NCBI GenBank assembly: GCA_950295325.1
Contig: OX485808.1
Location: 15,584,527 to 15,648,526 of the forward strand
Source of the DNA: Polytrichum commune
Taxonomy: Eukaryota > Streptophyta > Polytrichopsida > Polytrichales > Polytrichaceae
Direction: 5' to 3'
DNA: 64,000 nt
A program made the translations under genes and the position numbers. The notes beneath the pieces were generated by a model. That model did not search any database. It saw only the letters and a program-made list of their open reading frames with translations, and had not been told where the DNA came from. Shown in pieces: positions 27,133-39,877 of this stretch. Within the stretch, counting starts at the first letter, position 1; each line of letters starts with the position of its first letter.

Positions 27133-29515
27133 TTAGTATAATTGGGCCGCCAAACGTGGGCTGGCCATGAGCACCAGAGGATTAGCCATGGGATTGGTGA
27201 TGCCGAAGTTCTCAGTCATGTCGAGGGTGCTGGGATCCTGTCCGCCGGGGAGTGCGAAGTCGAAAGCCTGCACGAGCCTCGCAATTCCAAAGCTGACGAA
27301 CAAGATGCCCAATGACATGCCCGGGCATTGACGCCGCCCAGCTCCGAACGGGATCAGCTGCAGGTGATTGCCCTTCATGTCGATCTCCGGGTTTCGGATG
27401 AACCGTTCGGGGTCAAACTGAAGGGGGTTCTCCCAATACTTGGGGTCCCTGTGGATGGCATAGCAGTTGACGAACAGCCGGGTGCCCGCCGGGAACTTGT
27501 AGCCCAAAACTGTGGTGGGCTCCACGGACTCGTGAGGGACGAAGAGTGGAGCGGGAGGGTAAAGCCTTGCCACCTCCTTCACGATCGCCTGTAGGTATAA
27601 CAACTTGGGGATATCAGCCTCGATAACGATCCTCTCCTTGCCCACCTCTGCGTCGAGTTCCGCCTGCAGCTTCTTCATACAATGTGGGTGTCGTATGAGC
27701 TCCGCCATAGCCCACTCCACTGTGTTGGATGTCGTGTCTGTCCCGGCCGTCAGCATGTCCTGCATGCATCGGCGTCAACAATGGGATAAGGTTTCAGGGT
27801 TTAAGACATATATATCCACATCGATCCAGAGAGGGCAGAAATTTGTACTTCCAGCCGTGCTTCTCAATTAATCCGACAATCATCAGTGGAGGATAGTAAC
27901 GAATGTCCATACGTTTCGTGCAGATGAGAGACATATACCTGAATGACGCCTCTAATGGATTCGTCGCTGAGTGGCTCATTGCCAGTCTCAGATTTCTGTC
28001 CAAGCAGGACGTCGACAAAGTCTTCCTGCCTCTCTCCGGAGTCTGGAGCTATATTCCCTGCAGTGCCCTTCTTGAGATCCAGGAGCTCCTGCAGGAAAGA
28101 GTCGAGGTCGGCTTTCACCTTCTTCATGTGGGCCACGTAGCCAGAGGCGTGGAAGATCCACTTGAGCCATGGCACGAAATCGCCCACCACATTGCTGGCG
28201 CTGATTGTGCTCAAGGTCTTCTCAATGACTTTCTTAAACCTCTCGGCCTCCATCTCTCCTTCCGCGCTCACCCCAAAGATTCTGCAAAACACAGGAATGC
28301 TTCATTAAAGAAAAAGAAGTACCAAAAGCAACACGAATGCGACAAGAGGAGCCGATTTCGACCCACTACAATACATCAACTTGCACTTCAGAGATTCGTT
28401 CAAGGTCTTCTTGTCCACTCCGAAGTTCTAACCAACATCCCACTGTGAGAAGAAGCAGTTCCATTAATTTGGTCGGAGCATTGTGTGATAGCTGCCGCCT
28501 AGCTCGTCCCAAGGTTGTTGCAATTACTTTTGGACTACCACACAAAATATTCGTAATCCCAGATTTCCAGAAACTAATGAATCTGATAGTTTATTAAACC
28601 ACCAGACTCTAACTTAGAACAGGAATAAGATCCAATTTCACATATCTCGAGTGTGATTATTATCAACAATTTCCAGACAAAATAACTGCACAAGGAATGA
28701 CGTGCGTAGATTGCACTGCAATGAAGGATAAACGCAGGAGCGTCCCAAATCCGTATGAAAGCAGAACACTGCCGAACATAATAAAGGCACCTAACTATAA
28801 GAACAGGAGCCCTACAGGAGATCGCATAGCTGAAACTTTTACATCACACATCCAATTCATTAAAGGAAAAGGAGAATTACAAAAAGAACAAAAATTACCT
28901 CTTGTTCAGCAACATTCGCGTGATGTTGTTGGTGGCGAGATGACTAAGCTTCACAATAAGCTTGACAGGAGTGCCTTGGTGGGAATCCTCATAGATGGAC
29001 CTCACCATCTGATCGAACTCTTCGACGCGCGAAGGCCTGAAACTCTCCAATCTTTTCTGGGTGAGAAGCTCCAGACTACAGATCTTCCTCAAGTGTCGCA
29101 AAAGAGGACCGTAGGGAGTGCCCACAATGTTTCTGTAATTGTTGCTAAAGATTTCACCGGTGATGGAAGGTGGCCGCCCCGCCCAGTCCTTGTCATGAAT
29201 CTTCACGAACTCCTTGGCAACTTCGGCAGATGAAGCAACGACCAATGGCGCTGCACCCATGCGCAAGTACATGATGGGACCATGTTTCTCCGCCAAATGC
29301 CACAGCACCTGGTGAAGGTTCGGTCCAAGCTGATGCATGTTGCCGATGAGAGGAAGCGCTCTGGGACCCGGTGGTCGCTTATCCTCGAGGATCTTGTTGG
29401 TGATCACCCGAACAGCGAAGAGAGTAATGAACCCAAGCAGGATGAGCAGAGGATTCGCTGCTCTAATCAGCTTCTCGACACCCATGATCAAAGCATTGAG
29501 AGCCTCCTGAGCCAT
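27133..29515 (-). CDS. cytochrome P450, A-type (CYP71 clan), 528 aa
   Basis: Membrane-anchored haem monooxygenase of specialised metabolism; the substrate cannot be predicted. Exons 29515-28899, 28281-27939 and 27759-27133 join to 1587 nt with GT-AG introns and no stops. From the N terminus: a hydrophobic anchor (PLLILLGFITLFAV), the RPPGPRALPLIGN hinge, the I-helix LTAGTDTTSNTVEW, the K-helix ExxR as KEVARLYP, PERF as DPERFI, and the haem loop PFGAGRRQCPG with the cysteine ligand. All core motifs are intact and the length is normal. The second intron, just before the I-helix exon, fits A-type P450s. The 181-codon and 178-codon frames on the opposite strand are shadows of these exons. Family assignment needs a tree; CYP71-clan membership rests on the PPGP, GTDTT and FGAGRRQCPG patterns. 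Confidence 0.95.
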
Positions 29516-30884
29516 CGTCGCGCGCTCTTCAATTCACGCAAGAATGCTAATTGTTTTAAGCAACCTGAACTATCCAGGCGGATATGCAGCCAACCCAATA
29601 AAAATTATGAATGTGCGCAGTATGTGAACAAGTGGAAAAACTTAATTCAATCACAGCTACCCAATATGTTCGCAAAGGAAATATCTCACACAGAATCTCT
29701 CTTGCAGACTAGTAGAAAATAAAAGAACTGTAAGCACCACAGACTTGACAATTTGCCACCAAGTGATTAATAGAGTCGGAGAATGTACTCATATATATAC
29801 TCATAGAAGCGAAAGGTATCCCTTCTGCCGAGGCGACGTTGAGGTGTTTCGCATGTCGAGGCTTCGAGAATTAAAGAGCAACCACTCGGCTCTACCGAGG
29901 TTAGTTCCAAGCTACAGTGGACAAAGAGTCGATGATTGCAGGTATGGAGATGTTGGCCCAGAATTGCATGTCGAGGCTTTCGGAATTGAAGCCAATTTGT
30001 ACACGTGTTTCATTTAATGTCCTCGAGAATTCGCAACCTAATTAGGCTTGCTGGAGGCCCGATCGATCAGGGATATGAATGTATCCAAGTACGTCAGCCG
30101 CCTTAGCAATTAAGCAGGGCAGCTGTTATAGGATCTGTAACAGAAGGGACAATTATTGCGATATTAATCTACACGCCTACTTCGGCCACTTCGATAAGTT
30201 CCACGACTTGAGCACTCGGCTTATGTATATGTCAAGCATTCCTATGGTAAAAGTGAGGTCCTGTCTAATATGCTGTATCGCCATTGTTGTGAATTTTAGA
30301 TAGTCGTGGCTACTACGAATTAGTACTACTGACCTTGAATGCACTAATTATTTATTGTATATGCACTTAAGGTCTTACAGAAATGTAGGAGGAGGTGAAG
30401 ATCTGCGACATAAATGTAGCCATGTACCGCCCACCTCTAATATCGACCGCGTGTTGGGATCGTCGACCAAAAGTGTAAGTATCTTCACTCTTGTCCTTTT
30501 GTGCTTTGACAGTGTACTTTACTGATCACCCATGTTGTAATCGAGATCACCCACTGAAGTTTCCGGCCATTGATACATCCGTGCTATAATTCGTCGTGCG
30601 GGACGGCGTTGAAGTTACAGTTTCATTCTAGCAATACGTGATTTTTCGTTTTCAGGTTTGTAGAGATGGGGTGATGCTCTCTGGTGAGGACTACAGATGA
30701 TATACTTGTAACAAGTCGCCATCATTTGCTATCATACATGAAGCCCATTCGTTTCCAGCTATTCGGGCTCGATCGGGACTCTGAGAACTAGGGATCATTG
30801 CTTAGAGTGCAGTAATGAACAATTCACACACATTTGTTGCGGTGACTAAAATTTGAAGTACGGTTTAAGCATTAGGGTTTGAGT
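29516..30884. other. upstream region of the P450 gene
   Basis: Presumed promoter and leader of the P450. No gene, long repeat or RNA is seen. ATGTCGAGGCTT(T/C)G recurs at about 29851 and 29968, a short direct repeat. Confidence 0.5.
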
Positions 30885-31655
30885 CTTATTAGGGTTGCAA
30901 TTCTCTCGAGCGATGATCGCACACTTGAAAGTGACCTTCTGCAATACAAGATTCTGATGTATGTGAATATGGGCCACACATAACTTGTTCCAAGTTGGAG
31001 ATTAAATGAGGGCAGTGCCACTCGATCATCGTTCATGTGCATATCTTCGACAATCTCTGATTTGGTAATTTGGTCCTCACGTCAGTACTTCTGTTGTAAG
31101 ATGTGGACCTAGGGTGCTTTTTACTCTTTATTAGGGTTTAGTCAAATTAGGGTTGCAATACTCTCGATCGATGATCGCAATCTTGACATTGGACTTCTGC
31201 ACAACAAGATTCTGATGTATGTGAAATTATATGGACCACACCTAACTCCTTCCACATTGGAATTTAAATGAGGCATTTGCCATTCGATCGCTCATGTGCA
31301 TACCTTTGAAAATCTCTGATTTGGTAATTTGACCTTCACGTCACTAATTATGTTGTAAGATGTCGACGTAGGGTGCTTTTTACTCGATATTGGAGTATCA
31401 GTCTTATTAGGGTTGCAATTACTCTGGATCGATGATCGCAGTCTTGAAATTGAGCTAATTCTGCAGAACAAGATTCTGATGTACCTAAGTGATACCTAGC
31501 TTCTTCCACATTGGAAGTGAATTAAATGAGGCTACTGCCACTGGATCGTTCATGTGCATATCTTTGAAAATCTTTGATATGGTAATTTGGTCTTCACGTC
31601 AGTAGTAGTACTTAGCTTGTAAGATGTCGACCTAGGGTGCATTTCACTCGTTGCA
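30885..31655 (+). repeat. three tandem copies of an about 259-bp unit
   Basis: The anchor AGGGTTGCAA occurs at 30891, 31149 and 31409, spaced 258 and 260 bp. Each unit carries, in order, GATGATCGCA, CAAGATTCTGATGTA, TTCCA, TCATGTGCATA, TCTCTGATTTGGTAATTTG, CACGTCA and GTAAGATGT followed by CTAGGGTGC or GTAGGGTGC. No coding frame runs through them. Confidence 0.85.
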
Positions 31656-34600
31656 GGCAAAATCGATCGGCACTGCAGGAAAAAGCTGGACGACGACCCT
31701 ACCTTGGCGACGTGTCTTGTTGCAGGGGGTAACTTCTCGTCGAGCAAACTCCTGCAACAGCCCAGGAATTGGGTCCACAAGTGCCGACATTCTCATTCTG
31801 AGTCAGAGGACAGGCAATATTCTCTTACCAAGGAATTTCACTCTTCTCGAATATCGATCGCTGCAGGCTCGATCAAGTAATCATCAGCATGCCTTTCCCA
31901 ATCAATTACTTACTCAGCGTTGATTTGGATTTTCAGAGGTAGCCGCCCCAGTAGTGGCCGGGCACTTATTAGTGCTTGTTTTTTATTAGTATAAGTTATC
32001 TGGCCTTATGTGGTCACTCTTCTTAGAAATGTAGTTGAAGCATTTTAAAAAGCAGGGTTTCTAAGAAATTACGTAATTTCATATAACTGGGAAAAAAAAT
32101 ACTACTTAGGGGTTCTGGATGGTGATCCGGCCTGCTTCTAATTAGAGAGAAATGTTTCTGATTACTTGTAAAATGACACTCTGAAAGCGTCAAGGCTTCT
32201 CAGCTAATTCAGAGACAGACAGTAGATTTAATGGATTCCTCAGTGCAGTGCCCTATTTGCAAGCATATTGTCGCTCGTCTTTGTGAAGTATCATCAATTC
32301 ACTAGAAGCATCAGAAGTTGTTTAGGAACAATCTTTCTAACTTTGGGGTGCGTTGCAACTTGCCACACCAGGATGAGAAGATATTTTGGTGTAAGAGTAG
32401 ACTTCTATAGGATAAGACATTGCAATCCGGTAGCATTAAATTCACCAACAAAGTCTGCAGAAGACATACGTCACTGCAGGTGAACAAACTTGAGAAGGTA
32501 ATTTTGTTACAGCTCTGGATGTTGATCAGAATACTGTTTGGGAAGAGACAAATTCTGGTAACGAGTACTATTGTCAATGATCTTAATCACATACTTTTCT
32601 TATTGTATAAGGCCACAAACAATAATCATGTATTCCTCCTCAAAAGTAATCACATCATACCAGAGTACATGTGTCATTTATTGTCACTAGGCATCTCAAA
32701 CTCTGTACTGCAAAACCCTCTTAGATGATCAGAGGAGGAGCCTTCAAGTTTGGCATTTACCTTGTGATTGATTCAAGTAACTCAGAATCGGTATAAGAAT
32801 TTCTTTATCGATATTCATATATTTCCTCACCGTGTTAATCAAATATGTGTATCACGTGCAATGTGTAACAAATCTGAAGACTGGTACTCATTTTCAACTC
32901 TTTGAGCCTGACATACTGTTACGGCACTGCATCACCTGGCAGAGATATAGGGATCGATCATGTCCTTCAATATATAGAACTTGGACATGATTCAGCTAGT
33001 TGTACATGCTATATTATTGTCAGAGTCCCTGGCGCTGCAGGACCCTTTCCATCATCCAAAGAACAATTTAGCGACGCCTGCATCTTATACTTCATCACAT
33101 CATACATGAACTACCAGCTACCTAGCTTTATATATCCACTTGTAAGATGATCATTGTACGTCTGTTTTACTCTGCGCCTTTCAGTTTCAAGGATCTGCTC
33201 CTTGCAGATATATATAAATATATATAAATATATATAGACTAGGTCCTGGCAGGCATAATCACCTTACCTTGGGTCCAGAACTAGAAAGTCCCAAGACATA
33301 TTTCAAAGAACCAAGAGTCGACTAAGGAGATCTGATGATACTTGAAACACAATTGACAGGTCCATTTGGGTCATGCAGATGAGTAGTACTAATCAATTGA
33401 CCCAGAATATAATCAAAGAGAATCTCAGCCCAGGCTCCACTCTGCATTCAGAAAGGCTCTTCGTGAATCGTGTGGGAACTTGGAAGTATCTTTAGCACCC
33501 ACAGGGTCAGAGTCATTAGAACTTGCTGGTTTGGAGCTTCTCAGAGATTTTGATTTAACAATAAGGTAGGTAGGTCTTAAATGGTTACTTTTTTCGAATA
33601 TTCCCCTAGGATATGAAACATGCAATTAGTACAAGATGGTTAGAAAATCCAAATCAAGGCCGTAGTCAAATTCCTGATAATTTCTGGAGCTCATCTGAAT
33701 ATCTAAATCTTTTTCAAAGTGAAGATTCTCATGCTCATTAATTGGTCTTACAGATCCTCCACCCCCAATTATGTTGACTATTAAGTCTAAAATGGTTATC
33801 CTATTTTGAGCATGCAGTCTAATCTTTTATAAACGCGTGTCTTTTGGAATCCATTCTTGAAGCCACACCAAACCACACACCTGTGACTCAAATATGGGTG
33901 TCCTAATAAGTAAATCAATCGAATAAGGATTGTCTACCTTAGTGTTAGTTTGTAGGATGTTATTTTGGAGCTGCTGTTGTATTACTGGCATTTTCAAGAC
34001 TATAAATTTAAAGAAAAATCATAAAATTTCTTAGAATCGAAAACAAGTACCTAGCTAGGGCACTGTCTTGATTCTGGTGACCAGCCTTGCGTTAAAAAAC
34101 ATTCTTCTGATAAATTCTAAAAGTGCCACATCTGAAAGTGTAAACCTATTTCAATCTGGACACAAACGATATGATCAATAGATTCTTTAGTACCCACATT
34201 TCAGGCATGTTGCTTCTCTTTGTGTTCTAACAAATCATCTGCTCTTTAGAAACATTACAAGAGTCGGTGAATCAGGAAAAGGTAATCTAAGAGGAAAAGT
34301 TGTCACCCCGCAGCACTGCAACTTAACTACGATTTGATTGAAGTACAGATGGACAAAAGACTTGACCAAAAATCATAATACATCCGAGAGTATCCTTTGC
34401 GCCATCGATACTAGCTAGTCTTCCTCAGGACCTAACCTTACACTGATATGTGCAGTTAGTTTGCCTTCTCGAACAGCTTGCCTCTTGACCCATGCAAATT
34501 GCATTGGGTCAAAATCAGATCACAAAAACGTATAACTTGTTTTATTCATCCGTATAAGAAATTTACAGTAAAAAGAATGAGTCTTGGATTTTATGTCGTA

Positions 34601-36349
34601 GTAGTAAGTACTCAAAATACTGTGGAACGTCAATAACTAAGCGTAGAGCAACCTAATTGCGCATATCAGTGTGGCTAGTCATGGTATTTCAGTCACTCTC
34701 AAATGCAAATACCTTGCCTACATGTCTGACAGATGGGTGACAGACTCTGCCACATAAAAGCAATCACAGGTACTACTAAAGTACTCCCGCAGTACTTAGA
34801 CTGCAATCGTGGCAGCAGGTCTAATTGTAAAGGTCTAACTCAGAGGTGCAGTTGTTCAGAGGTTCACCAATTTGTACATTAACCCCGATTAACCCCCAAT
34901 ACTTAACCTGCTAGGTATAATAGCACAAAGTTTTAACCTCATAATCACCGTACCCAGTGCACTGGGTGAAGCTTTTGGTATTTACAGGAATTTGATCTTG
35001 GTGAATTTGCACTAGTACTTAAGCACGTCGTAGCATGTCAGATATTTAATCTTTCTGAAATGAATCCCTGAGCTTTTCAATCTTGGTGGCTTGGAGGCTT
35101 GTCCTTCAAGGATGTGATGTTAAGTACTCGGTTACTGGTTGATGAGTCATGACCTTTCAGCTCTGGCCTGATCCCCTAGAGCTCTTACCAGGAATTCCAA
35201 TGTCCTGGTTGTAGCTATGTTACTTGATGCAACGGAAACCTTCAGAACATTTGATTGAAAACATTAAAAAATAAAATTTAATAGTAAAAAAAAAGTAAAA
35301 AAAAGTTCAGCATTTGCTCCAGATGAATTTATATGGACAGTAATACTTTCAAACTGAAGTAGTTTGAACTGCAGACTTCACCTGATTTAATGGCAGTGAA
35401 CGCATTCTAGCAACAATAAAATTCCCTCATTGCATACTCGACATAGTTGGTTGCTCATCACAAATGTCACAGGTTCTGTTGTGTGAACATATCCATGGTC
35501 AAGCACGCTATGAACTGCTAGCAAAATGAGAGAGAAATTATTGGAATCTTTGGTGTTCTTCTTGCAAGGTTTGCAATGGTATGGGTAAGCTGAACATGTG
35601 AGGGTGCCCGAAAATGACGGTGACTTGAATCCAGAAGTCTTGGTGTTACGAATCCAGAATTCTCCAATGATGCAGATCTTTTACCTGGGCTCATGAACCC
35701 CTGTCAACCTTCTGTGCGTAACTTCACTCATGATCAAAGGGTGAGATTAGTACTTAACCTCAAAGGAATTCGAAGTCTGGTCGTTTAAAATTGAAACCAA
35801 ATTACCCATTGTCTATCATTGCCTTTAATTTTCTCCGTCGACACAAGTGGGAGACATTCAAAATTCAAAGGCAACTTGTCTTCTTGTGGATGAATTTTAC
35901 ACATTTGGATACTACCCTTGTAGTTGCATCACGGATATTCAGATCTAGTCATGTGCTTGATCTAAAATTTGTACTCTTCCACGTCGCGATGAATTCGGGA
36001 GATATAATATCACTGGAATGATGAAATGCATTAGCAACACTCGTCCCACGAGAATCATTAATTAATTAAGCTACCTGGTAGTATCCATCATGACTCACCC
36101 GAATGATGTGCTAACGACTGCCGCCTAAACCTAAACCTCTAGGGCCTCTTTAATTGCTGGTGATCATTGACACCAGTATCACCCAGATTTCTCTGGATCA
36201 TCACATGCAAGACTCAATCCGTTCGCTTCGTAAAAAAGAAAAAGAATTAAACTATTTCCTTAATTCGAATGGTAGACTGGTTGTCAATACATATGTCTAT
36301 ATGTCCACTGGTGCACATCATTCAGCATCCAATCTGCACCCTGTATTTC
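31656..36349. other. long spacer upstream of the TPD1-like gene
   Basis: Nearly 4.7 kb with only short frames (about 100 codons or fewer), none recognisable or joinable. It contains an (ATATATAAAT)n stretch at about 33207-33237, a family-I repeat at 33757-33930, and a short palindrome at about 34485-34512 (TTGACCCATGCAA facing TTGCATTGGGTCAA). I see nothing else. Confidence 0.6.
33757..33930 (-). repeat. dispersed repeat copy, family I (inverted)
   Basis: CCCAATTATGTTGACTATTA, TTTTGAGCATGCAGTCTAAT, ACCACACACC and CTCAAATATGGGTGTC are inverted matches to 17480-17660. Confidence 0.5.
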
Positions 36350-37246
36350 ATGATGGCTCGATTCATCGGCTTCATGAGCTTGATCTTCTCCCAGCTCTCT
36401 GTGTGCGTAATTCTGCTCATAATGAGCGGTATTTATGGCTCGACGTTCGAGAAATCTGCAATGGTACACGCACATAAGGTACTTCCAACTCCACAGACAA
36501 TATTACTTTTGGCTGTTGGATCAGATCGAGAATTGTATCATCCGGTTAGCAACTGTGAATCATGAAGATTGGTGATTCAAGTTTCGTCAAAATCGGATGT
36601 GATGAAACTTTTCAATACATGTAAGGTTGCATCATAGTTACATCATATGGACGTCGAAATGAAGATTCACTTTCTCTTCAAATGATAACAGAGGCCCTCC
36701 CAATAGTACTTGTGTTAGCTATTGAACCTAGAATGATGTCTATGATATTCGGAGCACGTAAGTCCAATCTCATCGTCACGCATATCATTTCAAGGTGTAC
36801 TCTGTTCGAGACAAACTCTTCACTACAAGCCTGTCCTATTTAGAAGAGTCATGACCACATACCTTGCTGTCCGTGGTTCTGACCAGGTGGTCTACACGTT
36901 GCAGATCGGCCGGAAATTGCAGCAGCAAGTGATCCAGGGTTGCCGACCTTCCGACATTCTCATCACCCAAGGACAAGTCACCCAAGGTGGAGTTCCGCGG
37001 TTTTCAGTGACCGTGTTCAATAGCTGCTTGGACGACAAGTGCAGAATCTCCCACATCATTGTGAATTGCGGCGAGTTCGCAGGTGTCACCGACCCGGCCG
37101 TGTTCCGCCGCCTCCAGCCCGGCACCTGCCTCGTCAACGATGGGCGTAACATGAAGTCCGGCAGCAGCGTGACCTTCGACTACTCGCAAGAGTACATGGA
37201 GCCGCTGTCTGTCCGATCAGCCGATGTGTCCTGCAGCGGGAACTAA
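36350..37246 (+). CDS. TPD1: TPD1-like secreted cysteine-rich protein, two exons
   Basis: TPD1/TDL proteins are secreted ligands of the EMS1/MSP1 receptor kinase that set somatic cell fate around spore mother cells in angiosperms; relatives in other plants have less certain roles. Exon 1 (36350 or 36353 to 36478) encodes a signal peptide (MARFIGFMSLIFSQLSVCVI, then LLIMSG) and ends at AAG/GTACTT. Exon 2 starts at 36905 (acceptor GTTGCAG) or, equally in frame, at 36887, and ends TAA at 37246. The mature part has the family pattern: GCRPSDILITQGQ, PRFSVTVFNSC, KCRISHIIVNCGEF, TCLVNDGRNMKSGSSVTFDY and EPLSVRSADVSC, with six cysteines. Mature length is about 114-125 residues, normal for the family. 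The intron is nearly covered by a sequence that recurs at 55768-56119. Confidence 0.85.
36475..36866 (+). repeat. TPD1-like intron segment repeated at 55.8 kb
   Basis: Collinear with 55768-56119: ACTTCCAACTCCA, GAATCATGAAGATTG, TCTCTTCAAATGAT, GTGTTAGCTATTGAAC(C/T)TAGAAT, TCCAATCTCATC, TTCTTCACTACAAGCCT and CCACATACCTT (near-copy). Similarity starts at the 5' splice site and ends about 40 bp before the 3' splice site. Confidence 0.7.
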
Positions 37247-37718
37247 TAAAGTAGAGCAACCGGGAACCCACCTCCGGGTCATGCATCGTGTCATGTACTG
37301 ATCGATCCATCGGTGTGGTCTACGGTGAAAGGATCCCTGGATCTCAGACATGTTGCTGACCATGTTGCATTTAGAACAAGTTTCTTCATGTGAAATTTAG
37401 GGGCTGTAGCTGTCATCACATTCTTCTGAATCCTGATCAGAAGCGAGCCCATCTGTCAGATTCATGAGTGACTTATGAGTTTCTATTGATGAGAAGAATC
37501 CCACAATGATTTCAATTCCCAGCCTGAGGTACTTTGCCCGTGAACATGTCTTAATGTTGTCATAATTGTCAGACAGGTCGCTACAGACTTTCATCATGTT
37601 CAAAAGATAAACCATCGAGTTGCATTAGTACATAGACTTCGCTAAGTCTGCGCCAGGGACCGGAGTAGCTAAGTCATCGACCTCCGGGTCATGTGATCAA
37701 GACCCACTAAGTGACTGA

Positions 37719-38129
37719 GGGCCACTCACACACGAGACTGCGGGCCCGTGACCATTGCACTTCAAGGACTCTCATTGGTGGAAAGGGCGGAGACGGTCCG
37801 AGTTCACTTCACACTACACTTGAGGGACCAATGGAGTAAGTGAATGTGAGATGGATGGTCACTTGGACTATTTTCAATAAGCACTTCTTGGAGGTGGGCC
37901 TAACACAAAATTGGGAGACCATGACACTCTGAAGTCTCCCAACCGTTGATTTTTTATATTTTGCTTGATTTATTATATTTTGTCATGCATGGGGACCCAC
38001 ATGAATAGAAATTCAGTGAAAATGACCACACTACGTGATTTTGGAAGTGTCTTAAGACAGCCTTTGGACACTTCTTTTGGGCCTCACAAGTTCATGGTCA
38101 CAGCTCTTGGTTCGTGTGTGAAGTGGCCC
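37719..38129. mobile_element. PIF/Harbinger-type MITE, copy A2
   Basis: Ends GGGCCACTCACACACGAG and ...GTGTGAAGTGGCCC; about 411 bp. Closely similar to A1 through the whole length with a roughly 90-bp net deletion. Flanks TGA/TGG do not form a clean duplication. It lies about 470 bp downstream of the TPD1-like stop. Confidence 0.75.
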
Positions 38130-38527
38130 TGGATGAATGACCTAACAGAGTAGACATTTCAGAATTTTAGCTTGGATTTCGACTTGGTCAGGGCCGTGAG
38201 AACACGAGCCCCTGCTGCCCCAAATTAGGACATGTATGCCTCCTGGGCCCAAAGTGCAATGGGCTAGTTCCTCTAGACAGCTGGGCTTCCTTGGAGGCAA
38301 GGGTTTAGGCATCCAACAAGGAACGAGTGTATGGGTTGTGGTTCACCCAAATCTCCTCTTGACCATCCACCATTTGGATCGCGGATTTACCCGCCCAGGT
38401 AAGTATTTCGCTTCTCTTCCATCCGCTAATTTTTACCTCCTCACTCCCTCCTCTCCTCAATCCATATGGGATTCTCCCTCTCCCAAAGTTCTCATCCCCC
38501 AGGAGTCTTCGATGGTGTTGGATTAAA

Positions 38528-38733
38528 TGCCTTCAATAATCACAAGACAATTCTCCCAATAAATGGCTTTCTGAGAACATGAGGGCCACCCGTCAATAGT
38601 GGAGTTCGGTTTTATTAGTAAGCTTACATTGAACATCTTCAATATTCACTGCAAGACGATTATCTCAATAAATTGGCTTCCTGAGAACATTAGGGCCACC
38701 CATCAATAGTTGAGGTTGTTTTATTAGTAAGCT
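38528..38733 (+). repeat. tandem duplication, about 105-bp unit
   Basis: CTTCAATAATCAC / CTTCAATATTCAC, TGAGAACAT(G/T)AGGGCCACC, CATCAATAGT and TTTTATTAGTAAGCTT repeat in the same order at 38530-38622 and 38638-38733. Confidence 0.75.
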
Positions 38734-39877
38734 TTTAAGTACAGTGGTGAGCTCTAGCCTCAAGCTGCAGCTATTGGTATTTGACGCAACTGCAAACCCC
38801 AAGATTTGGCTGTCATGAATCTTTATCATGCCCGGTTGGAACAAGAAACTTAGAAAGCCAATAATTGAGAGTATCATTTTACCATGGCATAGTGAGTTGC
38901 TCTAATAAGTCATCTCAGCCCTCATGGACTTCAAAGCAAGGTGGTTACCCAAGGAGCTGCTCGTGCATGCACTGATCTCCATTCTAGTGCCTGTAGCCTT
39001 CATGGTATCTAACACAAACAGCAAAGCAGATCTCAACATGCTTTTGCCGTCCCTCAGCAACCATACCCTTCCAAAGTCTGCCCTTCCACGTCTTCAGAAT
39101 TCATCAACTACTCTACATTCATTTGGGAGGAACTATGTATTCACTTAAGGAATCGACATACATGCACTTCCAATAGCCATAACTAAACAAGGGGAGGTCC
39201 GATTTTCAATCCAATTTTTGTCGATGTTTCATCATACATTTGCTAACAGAACACAAACTTAAAGAGGTAAAGCTGATCAATAACAGATGGAGAACAAGGA
39301 AAAACAAGCCACTTAACACCCGCATACCTGTAACCTTACCCTCCCCATGGGAGACTGGATCAGTGCCTGAAACCTTGGAAAAATCTGGTTTTTGTTGTTT
39401 GGAGCACACACAGCTCAGTAGGCTGCACCCTCTACCTGATGCACGTGTTCCCAAAAAAAGATGGAAGAGGATATCTGCAGCAAATAGACTATGCAACATC
39501 CCCTTATCAACCAACAAACACTTTAAATTGCATGTTTTGTTTGGCAGTATGATTCCAATGTTTGATGAGCACTAGGTGCAAATACACAGTAAATGGTCAA
39601 TAACAAAAGAAGTAGCTTTGTAAGACTTATCGTCATGGTTACAATGAAGAAGGGCTACTCAAAGCTAAAATATCACAACCTCAAGTGAGGTTTCTATGCC
39701 GCTCATTGCCAGTTCTTGTTTGGAGTACAACGTCTGCAATTTATTATACTTGTGAGCATGGAAGGCAGGCAGTTTCCATGTATTGAACCCCTACACCACA
39801 TTATGTTGAGCTTGTGGGAGGACTATTAACCTTTTCCAGCATCAACATTCTTAACTACATGCTACATGTTCTAGAGC
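38734..39877. other. spacer between TPD1-like and CEP120-like genes
   Basis: Contains a partial family-H element at 39085-39330 and the 3' flank of the CEP120-like gene. No coding region is supported. Confidence 0.5.
39085..39330 (+). mobile_element. MITE-like element, family H copy 5 (partial)
   Basis: CATACATGCACTTCCAATAG, GATTTTCAATCCAATTTTTG, GATGTTTCATCATACATTTG and the end ACACCCGCATACCT match the right half of copy 2. Confidence 0.5.

Noticed and set aside
27328-29233. Long plus-strand frames (up to 181 codons) opposite the P450
   Set aside because: They are antisense shadows of the GC-rich P450 exons; the minus strand has all P450 motifs and correct splice sites.
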